Of a DNA stretch of 64,000 nt, positions 34,363-45,900 are shown piece after piece. The notes beneath the pieces were generated by a model. That model was not told where the DNA came from, made no database searches, and was given only the letters and a program-made list of their open reading frames with translations. The stretch spans positions 24,247,476-24,311,475 of the forward strand of contig JAUJPP010000012.1 in assembly GCA_030562195.1 (NCBI GenBank), given 5' to 3'. Source of the DNA: Nipponacmea schrenckii. Taxonomy: Eukaryota; Mollusca; Gastropoda; Lottiidae. A program made the translations under genes and the position numbers. Numbering within the stretch: position 1 is the first letter of the stretch; the number at the start of each line of letters is the position of its first letter.

Positions 34363-35469
34363 ATATTACCAAAAAAAGTCAGTTATTACGCAAAATATTT
34401 TTTATGAAATAATACGGTACCATTTTCAGTCCACAGGAGCTCAACGATTCCTCAAATTTCCTATATAACAAGTTATTAATTGAACATGGTCCAACATTTT
34501 ACAAATTCATCAAAACTCAGATGTAGCCTCTACAATCTGAAAACTTCGAAAATGAATGAAAGACATTAAAAACACCAAATTGTCACTTGCCGTCCAATCA
34601 ATGATGTTGTGAAGTTGATATCCTAAATATCCTGAAAGTGTTTCAGTTTTACGTACTGGTACGTAGTTTTATATTTTACCACAGACCTAGTTTATCAAAC
34701 CACTATTATGAAATAATAACACATCAGATATCACAAATTTTACCAGACTTTTAACTCACTAAAGGAAAGCTTTCAAGGAATTTCAATATTGAGATTTGGT
34801 TTACAAATAAGGAAAACTTTCAAGCAATTCACTCAAAATTGTTTCAGTAAATACAAATTAGATTATGTTTTTTTTACAATGAAATAAAATGGATTGGAGT
34901 TTTACATCACTTTATTTTGTAGGTGTGGAAAGAGTCAATAAACTGTGCCTTAACTTAATTGGCTGAGATTCCCTATCTAAATTCCAAACCAAATTTTGAT
35001 TGGACAATATTCAGCTATGAATAAGTAAATAACATGTGTTACCACGGTTTTGGGGAGGTATGACGAATGGGGGTCTGGGTTTAAACACAACGCCTCTTTT
35101 CTGTTAATATCATGCTTATTTTCAAATTCCGATAGTGCCTCAGTTAATTGTCTAATTGGAACGACTAGATGCTTCTCCATATCAGCCCTTCTGACCTTCT
35201 TCTCTGACAACAGGGAAAAATCAGGAAGTAAGCTTATTTCAAATATTAAAAAAAAAAACCCATTAAATTAGAAGAACTTAGTCCTTTAAATATTCATTAA
35301 GCAAGGATACATGTAATACTGCGCATAACAACCAATATCCTGTTTCCTAGCAACCATCACTGTCAGTTAGGAAGGAAGTAGTAGAGGATGCTGGGATCAT
35401 TGACATTGTTATTTCAAATATGCGTCAACAAATTATTGGGGACATCTCTAATGCATGTACATTGACCCT
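34363..35469. other. no gene recognised
   Basis: Mostly unique. Near 34880 is a weak SINE-tail phrase (GGATTGGAGTTTTACATCAC). Overlapping frames on both strands at 34977-35271 show no family. Confidence 0.45.
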
Positions 35470-35770
35470 TCACATCTTCCTAGCTGGCTTAAAAAAAAAT
35501 ACTGTTAAAATTTTACATTGCTAAACTGGCTCTGATTCTATTTATTAAACTGTTTACATCCTCTAGGGTGGCTTAATTCTAGCTCTTATAAGGTCTATTT
35601 TCTATTCATAAGAAGACCTTTTTTAAGTTTCAATGTTTGAATTGGTTTATTAAATTATTTACATCCTCTAGGTTGGCTTAAAAATAGCTTTCGACTTCTA
35701 TAGTAAATCACAAGTTACTATTTATATTTCAATATTGGCACTTTACACCCACTAGGTTGGCTTACTTATT
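35470..35770 (+). repeat. decayed ~95-105 bp tandem repeat
   Basis: Three to four diverged copies marked by TTTACATCCTCTAGGTTGGC (35545, 35655, 35740). The same phrase is found near 18080, so the family is dispersed. A C-run (35841-35853) follows. Confidence 0.6.
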
Positions 35771-36950
35771 TAGTATGACATATGGACAGACTAATCTGAC
35801 AAATGTCTATCAAATAATATACATTGATCTTCTCAAAAACCCCCCCCCCCCCTAACCTTTCTATTACTTATACTATTAACTGAATTAACTAAAAAATATC
35901 AGTACCAATAAACAAATAAAGAGACATATTGTACAAGAAAGTGACATATTCTTCAGGAATATGTATGACTTTGTGACAAATATCCATCATAGAACAGTAG
36001 AAAAATAAGAATCATTTTTCTGGTTTTCTGATTTTGACTGGCGGCTCATGCAAGTCAGATTTTTGTTCTAAGAAAATGACAAAAGAGCCAAGTAAGATAG
36101 GTACCTACATGATAAGTCATCTAGATTCGACTCGCAATAAAGTAGCAAATATGTAATCATTCCTGCAATTGTAAAATAATAGCCATACAATTTCGCTGCA
36201 CATTACAGACTTATGATAATTAGATTCGCATTTAAAAAAGACCTATTTTCTTGGAATATTGCAGATAATCTGAAGAATATAAATTGCATATGAAAGAATT
36301 TCAGCCCATCCATCTCCTTAATATAATAAGTTAGCTAAAAAATGTCGAATGATGGAACAATTCTAGAAATAAATTGATTCGCTACAATAAAGTGCACATA
36401 TTATTCAGAGAATATGTCAGATTACATTTGTTATCAAATAAAATATTCAAGAACATAATGAAAGAATTAGTAATAATGCGCATCAAATTCTTCAGGTGAT
36501 TCTGATAAGTTGAACTTGACAGGCATCATTCAAGTCAGATTTCTTAGTTCTTATAAAATGACAAAAATGTCACAATAAGAAGGCCTACTTGATAGTCATT
36601 CTCAGAATTAACTTCAGAGAAGTAGCAGATATTCCATTCGATTAACCTACATTCGCTGTCAAACAAGTATCTTTCAAAAATAGATAAAGCGATTGTAAAA
36701 GATTTTCTAAACTTGTGGAACACTGATAGATGAATTATAAATTCCATTTAATCAGATGTTGCTTTCAAAATAAGTAGCCTGTTCTAAATGTATGCTTATG
36801 GGAACAATTCTGATAAGCATTAGATTTCACCTTTCTAATAAAGGTAGTCCTGTAAACTAATTGACTCATGTCACTAAATATTATCAGGACCTATTAGATT
36901 AGTTATCAAAAACTTCAAGAAAGGAATGATTGGCAAATTTGACCATAATG
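35771..36950. repeat. two diverged ~480-bp direct copies
   Basis: 36050-36180 and 36530-36660 align loosely (CAAGTCAGATTT, TTCT..., AAAATGACAAAA, AGTAGCA). The flanking 36720-36870 resembles 36190-36260. Similarity is patchy, so this is an old duplication or a decayed array. Confidence 0.45.
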
Positions 36951-36954
36951 TAAA

Positions 36955-37892
36955 TGTGAACACTATTACTGATTAACTTAGCTAAATATTACCTGTTTCT
37001 GAGACTAAGGTATGATTGGTCAAACTAATGGTGAACTTGTCTCTATAATGATATGACTAAACTGTGAACACTATTACTGATTAACTTAGCTAAATATTAC
37101 CTGTTTCTGAGACTAAGGTATGATTGGTCAAACTAATGTGAACTGTCTCTTAATGATATACTAAACTGTGAACACTATTACTGATTAACTTAGCTAAATA
37201 TTACCTGTTTCTGAGACTAAGGTATGATTGGTCAAACTAATGGTTCAAACTTGTCTCTTTAATGATATATAAACTGTGAACACTATTACTGATTAACTTA
37301 GCTAAATATTACCTGTTTCTGAGACTAAGGTATGATTGGTCAAACTAATGTAGAACTGTCTCTTAATGATATACTAAACTGTGAACACTATTACTGATTA
37401 ACTTAGCTAAATATTACCTGTTTCTGAGACTAAGGTATGATTGGTCAAACTAATGTAGAACCTGTCTCTATAATGATATACTAAACTGTGAACACTATTA
37501 CTGATTAACTTAGCTAAATATTACCTGTTTCTGAGACTAAGGTATGATTGGTCAAACTAATGTAGAACCTGTCTCTATAATGATATACTAAACTGTGAAC
37601 ACTATTACTGATTAACTTAGCTAAATATTACCTGTTTCTGAGACTAAGGTATGATTGGTCAAACTAATGTAGAACTGTCTCTATAATGATATACTAAACT
37701 GTGAACACTATTACTGATTAACTTAGCTAAATATTACCTGTTTCTGAGACTAAGGTATGATTGATCAAACTAATGTAGAACCTGTCTCTATAATGATATA
37801 CTAAACTGTGAACACTATTACTGATTAACTTAGCTAAATATTACCTGTTTCTGAGACTAAGTTATGATTGATCAAACTAATGTAGAACCTTT
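36955..37892 (+). repeat. ~107-bp tandem repeat, nine copies
   Basis: Units of 104-110 bp (GTGAACACTATTACTGATTA, ACTTAGCTAAATATTACCTG, TTTCTGAGACTAAGGTATGA). The front half is invariant. All variation sits in the segment after GGTCAAACTAATG, where short indels accumulate (GTGAACTTGTC, GTAGAACCTGTC, GTAGAACTGTC). Confidence 0.95.
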
Positions 37893-38519
37893 CCCTTTGA
37901 TAATGGATTTGATTTATCATCCATTTTAAAGACTGTTATTTTTAGCGCAACCTACAGGAGGTGAACTCAAAAATGGAAGATTAAAAGCGAGCAGGCATCC
38001 AACTCTAACTTATTGATGATATGAAAGATAAATGAAAGATAAATGAAAGATAAATGAAAGATAAATGTAAGATAAAGGTACAACGCAGATATCTAAAATG
38101 GATCATGAATGAGTAATTTTTATGAATTTCAAACGACATTGAAATAATTTTACATTCAAGATTTTAAAAAATAATTTTGAGAATATTGAAAGGCTTTTTA
38201 CGTATCAGATATTTTTTATGAATTTTAACGATATTGAAAGGCCTTTTAGCTATATAACATCAATTTATAAAAATATACCTATTGTATGTAGTAACAATAG
38301 AACAACACTGCTTTTAGCAGGTACTTAGACACAATATATATATATATAGTTATATTAAGGCTTGCTAAGTTAACTTAAAGAGTACATTTTTTAAATTTTC
38401 ATATTGTTCAGTTACTGAAAGAGTTTCAAATTATCTGATCATGTACTAAAACCTAATGTATCTAAAGAGGCAATACTATGTACTTTTCAGGTCTTGGCAT
38501 TAAAGTGATCATCATGCTT
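37893..38519. other. mostly unique, with a short 11-bp repeat
   Basis: 38020-38070 has about five units of GAAAGATAAAT (11 bp). 38330-38350 is an (AT)n tract. No gene. Confidence 0.6.
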
Positions 38520-38537
38520 ACAAATATGTGTCTGGAA

Positions 38538-39498
38538 AAGTTAATCAGATATCTGTAGTTAAGGGCGTTGCCTGGTCTAGCGTTCGAGAAAAATTCATGT
38601 CATGAACTGCCATGATTCTTTGTTGTAGCCACAAATGGGACGAGAAAATTCGTAATGTAATTGTCTACATATGTGCCAAGTTTGATGTAGATTGATCCAT
38701 TCACATTTTTTTAATCCTGAATTAAAGGTTTGAAATGTCCAATTTTTATGGCAAGTTTAAAGGGCTGTCAACCCATTAAAAAAAACTCTGATTGACATGC
38801 AGTCTGATTTAAACTGAAGAGCAGGACCCCAAATCATCAATAAATGCACAATAATTCTTTCAAATATAAATTCAATTTTGCCAAAACATGAAATAGACCA
38901 GGCAACGCCCTTAAAGAGATTGTAAAGAGGTTTGCTAATCTTTATGTGTATCAGGGACACTGATAGTATCAATTTACACCATTCTAATTTTCAATCAGAT
39001 GTCTGTAGTTAAAGAGATTGTAAAGAGGTTTTCTAAACTTGTTATATGTATCAGGGACACTGATATCATCAATTTACACCATTCTAATTTTCAATCAGAT
39101 GTCTGTAGTTAAAGAGATTGTAAAGAGGTTTTCTAAACTTGTTATGTGTATCAGGGACACTGATAGTATCAATTTACACCATTCTAATTTTCAATCAGAT
39201 ATCTGTAGTTAAAGAGATTGTAAAGAGGTTTTCTAAACTTGTTATGTGTATCAGGGACACTGATAGTCATCAATTTACACCATTCTAATTTTCAATCAGA
39301 TGTCTGTAGTTAAAGAGATTGTAAAGAGGTTTGCTAATTTTATGTGTATCAGGGACACTGATAGAATCAATTTACACCATTCTAATTTTCAATCAGACTT
39401 CTGTAGTTAAAGAGATTGTAAAGGGTTTTCTAAACTTGTTATATGTATCAGGGACACTGATACATCAATTTACACCATTCTAATTTTAATCAGATTCT
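38538..39498 (+). repeat. ~103-bp minisatellite family, array 3 (interrupted)
   Basis: Six to seven units with the same core as at 15.9 kb (GTAGTTAAAGAGATTGTAAA, GAGGTTTTCTAAACTTG). The first unit is split at GTAGTTAA by a 348-bp insertion (38563-38910). The last units lose single bases and then decay. Confidence 0.93.
38563..38910. mobile_element. TTAA-flanked DNA element (MITE), 348 bp, inside a satellite unit
   Basis: The ends are perfect 16-bp inverted repeats, GGGCGTTGCCTGGTCT and its complement, each flanked by TTAA (38559-38562, 38911-38914). Neighbouring satellite units read GTAGTTAAAGAG without interruption, so the empty site is known. Removing the element and one TTAA restores the unit exactly. 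The target is therefore TTAA (piggyBac-like), or TA if one assigns the bases AA/TT to the element ends. The interior lacks a transposase. A 71-codon minus frame that crosses the right end is a shadow. Confidence 0.9.
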
Positions 39499-40483
39499 GT
39501 GATCTCTAGACATAAAGTGGGCTAAATGTAATAGGTATCTAACACTAAGAAAATTTACTCATTCTAATTTATCAGGGTATGTAATTTCCACAACTTGAGG
39601 TATCAAATAATATCAAATTCACATAATATTTTCAGATGTCTAGTATTTTAATAGAATATGTAAATAGGTTCTTTTAATTGTTTCTATCAGAATTTATAGG
39701 GTATGCAAATTTACCCCTTAGAGGTAGCAAAATGAATTGTAAATAGATATTTACAAATTTATTGTTCGATGCTTTCATCATTTAAGATCATAATTTATAG
39801 GTCTGATTTTTGTTTTCAACAAAACATCATTATCGTGCGTAGAAAAATACTGAACTATACCATTGGGATTCCATATGAATAAATGTTGAAATAGTAAATC
39901 TGTTTTTTTAAATTTAGGTATTTTTTCACGTTAAATATTCATAGTCATTTCTAAATGTAATTGATTGAAATTGTGTTTTTTTTAGTTTTTTTTGCACTCA
40001 AATTTGATAAAAAATGAAAACCTACACTCCCTTGTTTCAGTGAGTAAATGCAACTATTGTGTGAGTCAATCTTTTTTTCATATCTTGTTGAAAACAGCAG
40101 TTGAAATTCAACGACACTGGAAGATAGATTGAGTACAAATGGAGGTTGAGGACTAATTGATATATCAATATTGACGTCATAGCCTTCAGTTTTTAGTTGG
40201 GGGTGTGTGTGGAAATATTTTTACATATTATGGAAAACTGCCGTTGAAATTTTGAAATCTTATAAAGTTAATGTTAGAGGAAGAGAGAGGGGGGGGGGGA
40301 GGGATTGAGGTTAGGGGCAGTAAAATATATATATTGTAAAAAAATCTGCAGTTGTAAATTTGAAAAAAAAATTATATCTCAATTTGGTTGAGTATTACAT
40401 TATAGAACTAAAATTTATGTCATATTTTTTTTGCCACAAGGAAGAAGGGGTTTGGACATCTTTTGAATATTGTTGAAAAAACT
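39499..40483. other. no gene recognised
   Basis: AT-rich unique sequence. A G-run (40290-40302) lies in a purine-rich stretch, 40275-40320. Confidence 0.5.
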
Positions 40484-40910
40484 AATGAAATAAATGGAGT
40501 TTTACATTCTACTCTTCAACACCTAATGAATGGACTAATGAAGACCGACAACGCCATGCAGTGTGCATTGAAGGAAATTTTGCCAGGACAGCAGCATCAG
40601 CCTACCCTTTTTGCAATTTCCAACTGTCGAGGGATCTTTAATGTGCACAGTCTGGGCCTCGGTTTATTGTTCCAACCGAACGACATGACGCTTTTTCCAT
40701 GTCAGTTCCTCTCAACTGACAAGGGGAAACTAGGAAGAAAAATCCGAAAGTTCATCTCAACTTATACTAGGATTGAACCATGGACCTTCAGGTTATGAGA
40801 AGATCTAACTCACTGAGATCACAGCCTCTACTACAGGGTTGAAGTATTATCTCAACCTAACTAGATTGAACCCTGGACCTTCAGGTTAGTGAGTAAATCT
40901 AACTCACTTA
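40484..40910 (-). mobile_element. most complete SINE copy, with doubled tRNA-like head
   Basis: On the plus strand the order is tail (ATAAATGGAGTTTTACATTC), junction (CTAATGAAGACCGACAACGC), core (GCCATGCAGTGTGCATTGAA, TTTTGCCAGGACAGCAGCAT, TTTCCAACTGTCGAGGGATC), middle (GGCCTCGGTTTATTGTTCCA) and head (CTAGGATTGAACCATGGACC, ATCTAACTCACTGAG). The element thus runs head to tail on the minus strand. The head is present twice, joined by ACAGGGTTGAAGTATTATCT, as in the 102-bp array at 20 kb. It is about 330 bp without the extra head. The second head has several single-base losses. A plus frame across it (40463-40798) is a shadow. Confidence 0.9.
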
Positions 40911-41285
40911 ACTCACAATATTGTCAGAAATATTTATCTATGTATTCAAACAAGACATCTTCAATGAAACTGACAAGTTTTCGATTCACTTCACAGAAAA
41001 ATGAAAATAAAAAACAGCTTATTTCACATCACTATATCTCAGTCTCAGTTGCCAATAAAAAATTACAAGAGAAATTTGCATGTAAATGAGAAGTTGGATG
41101 GAATTTCACAGCATGGCGCCAACAATGGCCAGCTTTGATCTTAGACAATGAGTTTTTTTTATTAATCTTGGAGACATAGAGCTTCTATAAACACAAAGTT
41201 GTATAGAATATTCTTGTGGTTGATTTATCACTCCTGTCAAGAGAGCTTGCTTACTTCACTTAAACTATTTCTATTAAATTGGCTG
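40911..41285. other. no gene recognised
   Basis: Unique sequence. A short plus frame at 40889-41089 starts in the SINE head and is not credible. Confidence 0.5.
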
Positions 41286-41668
41286 TCCTGATGAGGATTG
41301 TGTATCTGAAACATGTCAGCAGTATGGAGATGAGCTCTAGTCAATTAGCTAACATTAAGTCCTATATTAGAAAGTTAACCTCCATTTCTAAAACTAGCTG
41401 TCCTGATGAGGATTGTGTATCTGAAACATGTCAGCAGTATGAGATGAGCTCTAGTCAATTAGCTAACATTAAGTCCTATATTAGAAAGTTAACCTCCATT
41501 TCTAAAACTAGCTGTCCTGATGAGGATTGTGTATCTGAAACATGTCAGCAGTATGAGATGAGCTCTAGTCAATTAGCTAACATTAAGTCCTATATTAGAA
41601 AGTTAACCTCCATTTCTAAAACTAGCTGTCCTGATGAGGATTGTGTATCTGAAACATGTCACTATGAG
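41286..41668 (+). repeat. 114-bp tandem repeat with hammerhead-ribozyme-like core
   Basis: Three full units and one partial (starts 41286, 41401, 41515, 41629). Each begins with CTGATGA, then GGAT-TGTGT-ATCT (a possible 4-bp stem II with G-U closing), then GAAA, then CATGTC. That matches the order of a type I hammerhead core (CUGAUGA, stem II, GAAA, stem III, UH). The following AGCAGT can pair with the preceding GCTGT of the next unit as a helix I with a mismatch at the first position. Because 114 is divisible by three, a 136-codon frame stays open (38-residue repeat, CPDEDCVSETCQQYE). I regard that as incidental. Confidence 0.8.
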
Positions 41669-41689
41669 ATGATAAATATGGTCTTTTGA

Positions 41690-42057
41690 TGGGTTTTGTT
41701 TTTTAATAATGATTATGTAAGTTAAATAACAGTTTTTTCTTTCTCAATTAATCAAGAGGAAACCATTTTTTTTTTACAAGAAGTCTTTCAAAACAAAACC
41801 TCTCAGACTGTCTCGAATTTCAGGAGTGTTGTTTTATGGGTTTTGATTCTGAATATCAATTTCTACTTGGAAATCTATTTCAGAAGCCTTTAAAGATAGT
41901 AGCTTAGATATTTCAAGGTACATTCAAGGAGTTAAGTTGTCAGCTGGCTGATCTTTTACGTCTGTTTGAACGCTCACAAAAAACACCTCCAAGGATGGCT
42001 GTTAGTTAACCCTCGCATGTGAAAGATCTGATCATCATTTCCTCATAATTCTAGTAT
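41690..42057. other. no gene recognised
   Basis: Unique sequence. 41995-42057 belongs to the border region shared with 23.2 kb (see the 42058 entry). Confidence 0.5.
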
Positions 42058-42562
42058 ACCCAGCTGTAAATGGGTACGGATAATCAGGGAAAGATCAATG
42101 CCAAGAGGTTTGGCTAAGGACCAGCTGGTAGAAAGGATCATTAACTGTGAACCTAATTTGTTATCCTTGTAAAATCAATACCAAGAGGTTTGGTCAAGGA
42201 CCAGCTGGTAGAAAGGATCATTAACTGTGAACCTAAGTTGTTATCCTTGTAAAATCACTACCAAGAGGTTTGACCAAGGACCAGCTGGTAGAAAGAATCC
42301 TTGTGAACTTAAGTTGTATCCATGTAAAATCATACCAGAGGTTTGACCAAGACCAGCTGTAGAAAGACTTGTGAACCTAAGTTGTATCCTTGTAAAATCA
42401 CTACCAAGAGGTTTGATCAAGGACCAGCTGGTAGAAAGGATCATTAACTGTGAACCTAAGTTGTTATCCATGTAAAATCATTACCAAGAGGTTTGATCAA
42501 GGACCAGCTGGTAGAAAGGATCTTTAACTGTGAACCCAAGTAGTTATTCTTGTAAAATATAG
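42058..42562 (-). repeat. 76-bp minisatellite family, copy D (inverted), with border
   Basis: ACCCAGCTGTAAATGGGTAC at the left is the complement of the border found to the right of copy B (23217-23240). Six units follow in the inverted orientation (CCAAGAGGTTTG, GGACCAGCTGGTAGAAAGGA). Units three and four (42300-42400) have lost many single bases relative to their neighbours. The border forms a small palindrome (ACCCA...TGGGT). Confidence 0.92.
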
Positions 42563-43739
42563 TTGTGTCTTTCTTCCTTGTTTTATAGTCTTGTAGAGAG
42601 CCGAGATGACGAAGAATTAATACAAGAGAAAGACAAAGATAATTGATTTTAAATGAAACCTAAGAAAATATGGTTTTCTATTAACATGGCTAGATTTGTG
42701 TGGGTCTTCTTTCAATATCAAGATCAATAAGGTATAAATTAGCCTTACGGAGTCTCTAGAGCTTGGAAATTATGGTCAGACCTTGGTATCAGGTGCTTGA
42801 TTAGAAAATCAACTTTAGGTAAATAATGATTAGCCATGCGGACTCTCTAAAAGTTGAAAACAATAAAGAAACATTGAAGTTTTACATCTTATACTTCTGC
42901 ACCAAAATAAGCTAATGAAAACTAGCCACACTATTTGGCATATCTCAAAGAGAAATAATCTAGCTCAAAGTGAACAAACTAAATCAGATATGATCAAAGT
43001 CTGGCCTTGAGACTTGAGACAGATCTAGTCAGTGTACAATAAGGGGGAATTTTGAAATGAAAGCAGCTTTAATTCTACCCACAATCTCAAATTTCTCAGA
43101 ATGGAAATACCATGTTTGAAGAATAATCTGGTTCTATGTAAACAAACTAAATCAGATATGATCAAAGTCTGGCCTAGGGACAAACAACGTGAGATTAGAG
43201 CAAGATTAAAGCTAACGCGATGTGTCAAGCTATTAATTACATTCACTACATTGATTAAAGCTAACACGCTTTATCAATAACATCCATCATAATCTTTTTT
43301 TTTTTTTTTGATTAAGAATCTTTTGATATTATACATCATTTGGTACTTTCAATGGAGATTTTATCATAGATTCTGTTTATTAGTTCAGATAATTTAGTTT
43401 TTTCTAGTTTCCATTCATTGATAACAGAACAAGAATAATCATTTATATGTTTAATACAAAGAGATATAAAGCTTAAAAATGACGAGAGAACACTTGTTGA
43501 AACCTTGTCTCAGAATAAACAAACTTAGTAATTGTAATTCCATAAAACTTAGTTATTATTATTAGCTTTTTTGATATCTATTTTTACTATTATTAGTATA
43601 GAGTTTTTTTCAGTTTTTTTTTTCTTATACACTTTATTATTTCTCATTAAGGTTTGAAAATATCCCAGAGATATGACTGTGTTTAGGGTAAAGGGAACAG
43701 TAGGTAGAGATTATAATATATCTGTAGTTTATAGGTTTG
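42563..43739. other. mostly unique, faint SINE traces
   Basis: 42865-42925 is a decayed minus-strand SINE tail (GAAGTTTTACATCTTATACT, TCTGCACC). 43035-43060 keeps a trace of the core (GTGTACAATAAGGGGGAATT). The phrase AACAAACTAAATCAGATATG occurs twice (42973, 43141). The minus frame 43025-43267 has no recognised domain. Confidence 0.5.
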
Positions 43740-44812
43740 TTTCCGTCTCTGTTTCAACAGATCTTCTGTAAGTGTATACAGTAGTTTTGTATCTGATGTA
43801 CCAGATGATGTAAGATTGTTTCTGTGGTCTGTATAACAGGTATGTTTCTGAGATCTGTATAACAGGTATGTTTTGTGAGTCTATATAACAGTTTGTTTCT
43901 TGTCTATATAACAGGTTTGTTTCTGTGATCTATATAACAGGTTTGTTTCTGTGGTCTGTATAACAGGCTTGTTTCTGTGGTCTATATAACAGGTTTGTTT
44001 CTGTGGTCTATATAACAGGTTTGTTTCTGTGGTCTGTATAACAGGTTTGTTTAGATATGTGGTCTAATAAGCAGATATGTTATTGGTTAAGAGTTTATAT
44101 AGATTATAGTTTCTGTGTCTATATAAAAGGTTTGTTTCATGTGGTCTGATATTAATAGGTTTGTTTCTGTGGTCTATATAACAGGTTTGTTTCTGTGGTT
44201 GATATAAAGGTTTATTTCTTGGTCTGTATAACATGTTTCTGGTTTAAAGGGGTTCTTCTGTATAACAGGTTTGTTTCTGTGGTCTGTAAACAGGCAGGTT
44301 TCTGTGATCTATATAACAGGTTTGTTTCTGTGGTCTGTTAACAGGTTTGTTTCTGTGGTCTGTATAACAGGCTTGTTTCTGTGATCTATATAACAGGTAT
44401 GTTTCTGTGATCTATATAACAGGTTTGTTTCTGTGGTCTGTATAACAGGTTTGTTTCTGTGGTCTATATAACAGGTTTGTTTCTGTGGTCTATATAACAG
44501 GTTTGTTTCTGTGGTCTATATAACAGGTTTGTTTCTGTGGTTGATATAATAGGTTTATTTCTTTGGTCTATATAACAGGTTTGTTTATGTGATCTATATA
44601 ACAGACTTGTTTCTGTAATCTATATAACAGGTTTGTTTCTGTGATCTATATAATAGGTTTGTTTCTGTGGTCTGAATAACATGTTTTTTGTGACCTGTAT
44701 GACAGGTTTGTTTCTGTGGTCTGTAAAACAGGCTTGTTTCTGTGATCTATATAACAGGTTTGTTTCTGTGGTCTATATAACAGGTTTGTTTATGTATTAT
44801 TTAGGTCTGAAA
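43740..44812 (+). repeat. 26-bp tandem repeat, ~40 copies
   Basis: The unit is GGTTTGTTTCTGTGGTCTAT plus ATAACA. Both ends are regular, while the middle (44045-44300) is full of single-base losses and rearranged units. Each complete unit carries a TATATAA-like element. Confidence 0.95.
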
Positions 44813-45019
44813 TAAGCCAGATGGGACTGTTAATTCAGGTTAAGTATTGTTTATATAGTATTTATTAGTCTATTGTTTGAGAGAAAGACAGTCTGCTGCT
44901 ACAATACACCTCACTTACTGTTTACACCAATATATTACAATCAACTAGCAGGGATTCCGTTTCTTATTTTATTACCGGACATTCTGAGGACTAAATATAA
45001 ACGTGTCTTATTTGTCTAG

Positions 45020-45662
45020 GAATCTTTGAACACTGTTTCTAGGATGTCCTAAGGTATTAACTTCTAACACTGTTTCTAGTATATCGTAAAGTCTTAACTT
45101 GTAATACTGTTTTTAGAATATCCTAGGGTCTTTATCTTCTAACACTGTTTCTAGGATATCCTAAAGTCTTAACTTCTAACACTGTTTCTAGGATATCCTA
45201 GAGTCTTAACTTCTAACACTGTTTCTAGGATATCTTAGGTCTTACTTTTAACTGTTTTTGGATATCCTAGGTCTTATCTTTAACACTGTTTCTAGGATAT
45301 CCTAGAGTCTCAACTTCTAACACTGTTTCTAGGATATCTTGGAGTCTCAACTTCTAACACTGTTTCTAGGATATCCTAGAGTCTCAACTTCTAACACTGT
45401 TTCTAGGATATCCTAACTTCTAACAGTTTCTAGATATCCTAGTCTACTTCTAACACTGTTTCAAAGGATATCCTAGAGTCTTAACTTCTAACACTGTTTC
45501 TAGGATATCCTAGAGTCTCAACTTCTAACACTGTTTCTAAGATATCCTAGAGTCTCAACTTCTAACACTGTTTCTAAGATATCCTAGAGTCTCAACTTCT
45601 AACACTGTTTCTAGGATATCTTAGGGTCTTTATCTTTTAATACTGTTTATTGGATATCCTAC
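45020..45662 (+). repeat. 36-bp tandem repeat, ~18 copies
   Basis: The unit is CTTCTAACACTGTTTCTAGG plus ATATCCTAGAGTCTCAA. The palindrome AGGATATCCT recurs in every unit. The middle of the array (45240-45450) is shortened by small deletions. Confidence 0.95.
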
Positions 45663-45900
45663 CGCTAAAATCGTTCGGAGATTACAGTCCAAGGTCTGTA
45701 GTATTAATTAGTACACCATTAAGACGACAGTAAATAAAATACAGCCTGTTATGGTCAGTAATAACAATTGACGACGACATGTCATGTAAAATGACTTTTA
45801 GTCAATACTTAATAATATTATAGTGTGACTTGTCAAGTTTACAGTCAACAACTACAGATGGTTATTATAATTACTATATTGTCCTTTCAATGAAGAGGAG

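Noticed and set aside
41279..41689. 136-codon ORF with a 38-residue Cys-containing repeat, possibly a small secreted repeat protein
   Set aside because: The frame is open only because the repeat unit is 114 bp, a multiple of three. There is no signal peptide or unique start, and the same DNA at 49.7 and 52.6 kb is not frame-preserving. A nucleic-acid explanation (hammerhead-like core) fits better.
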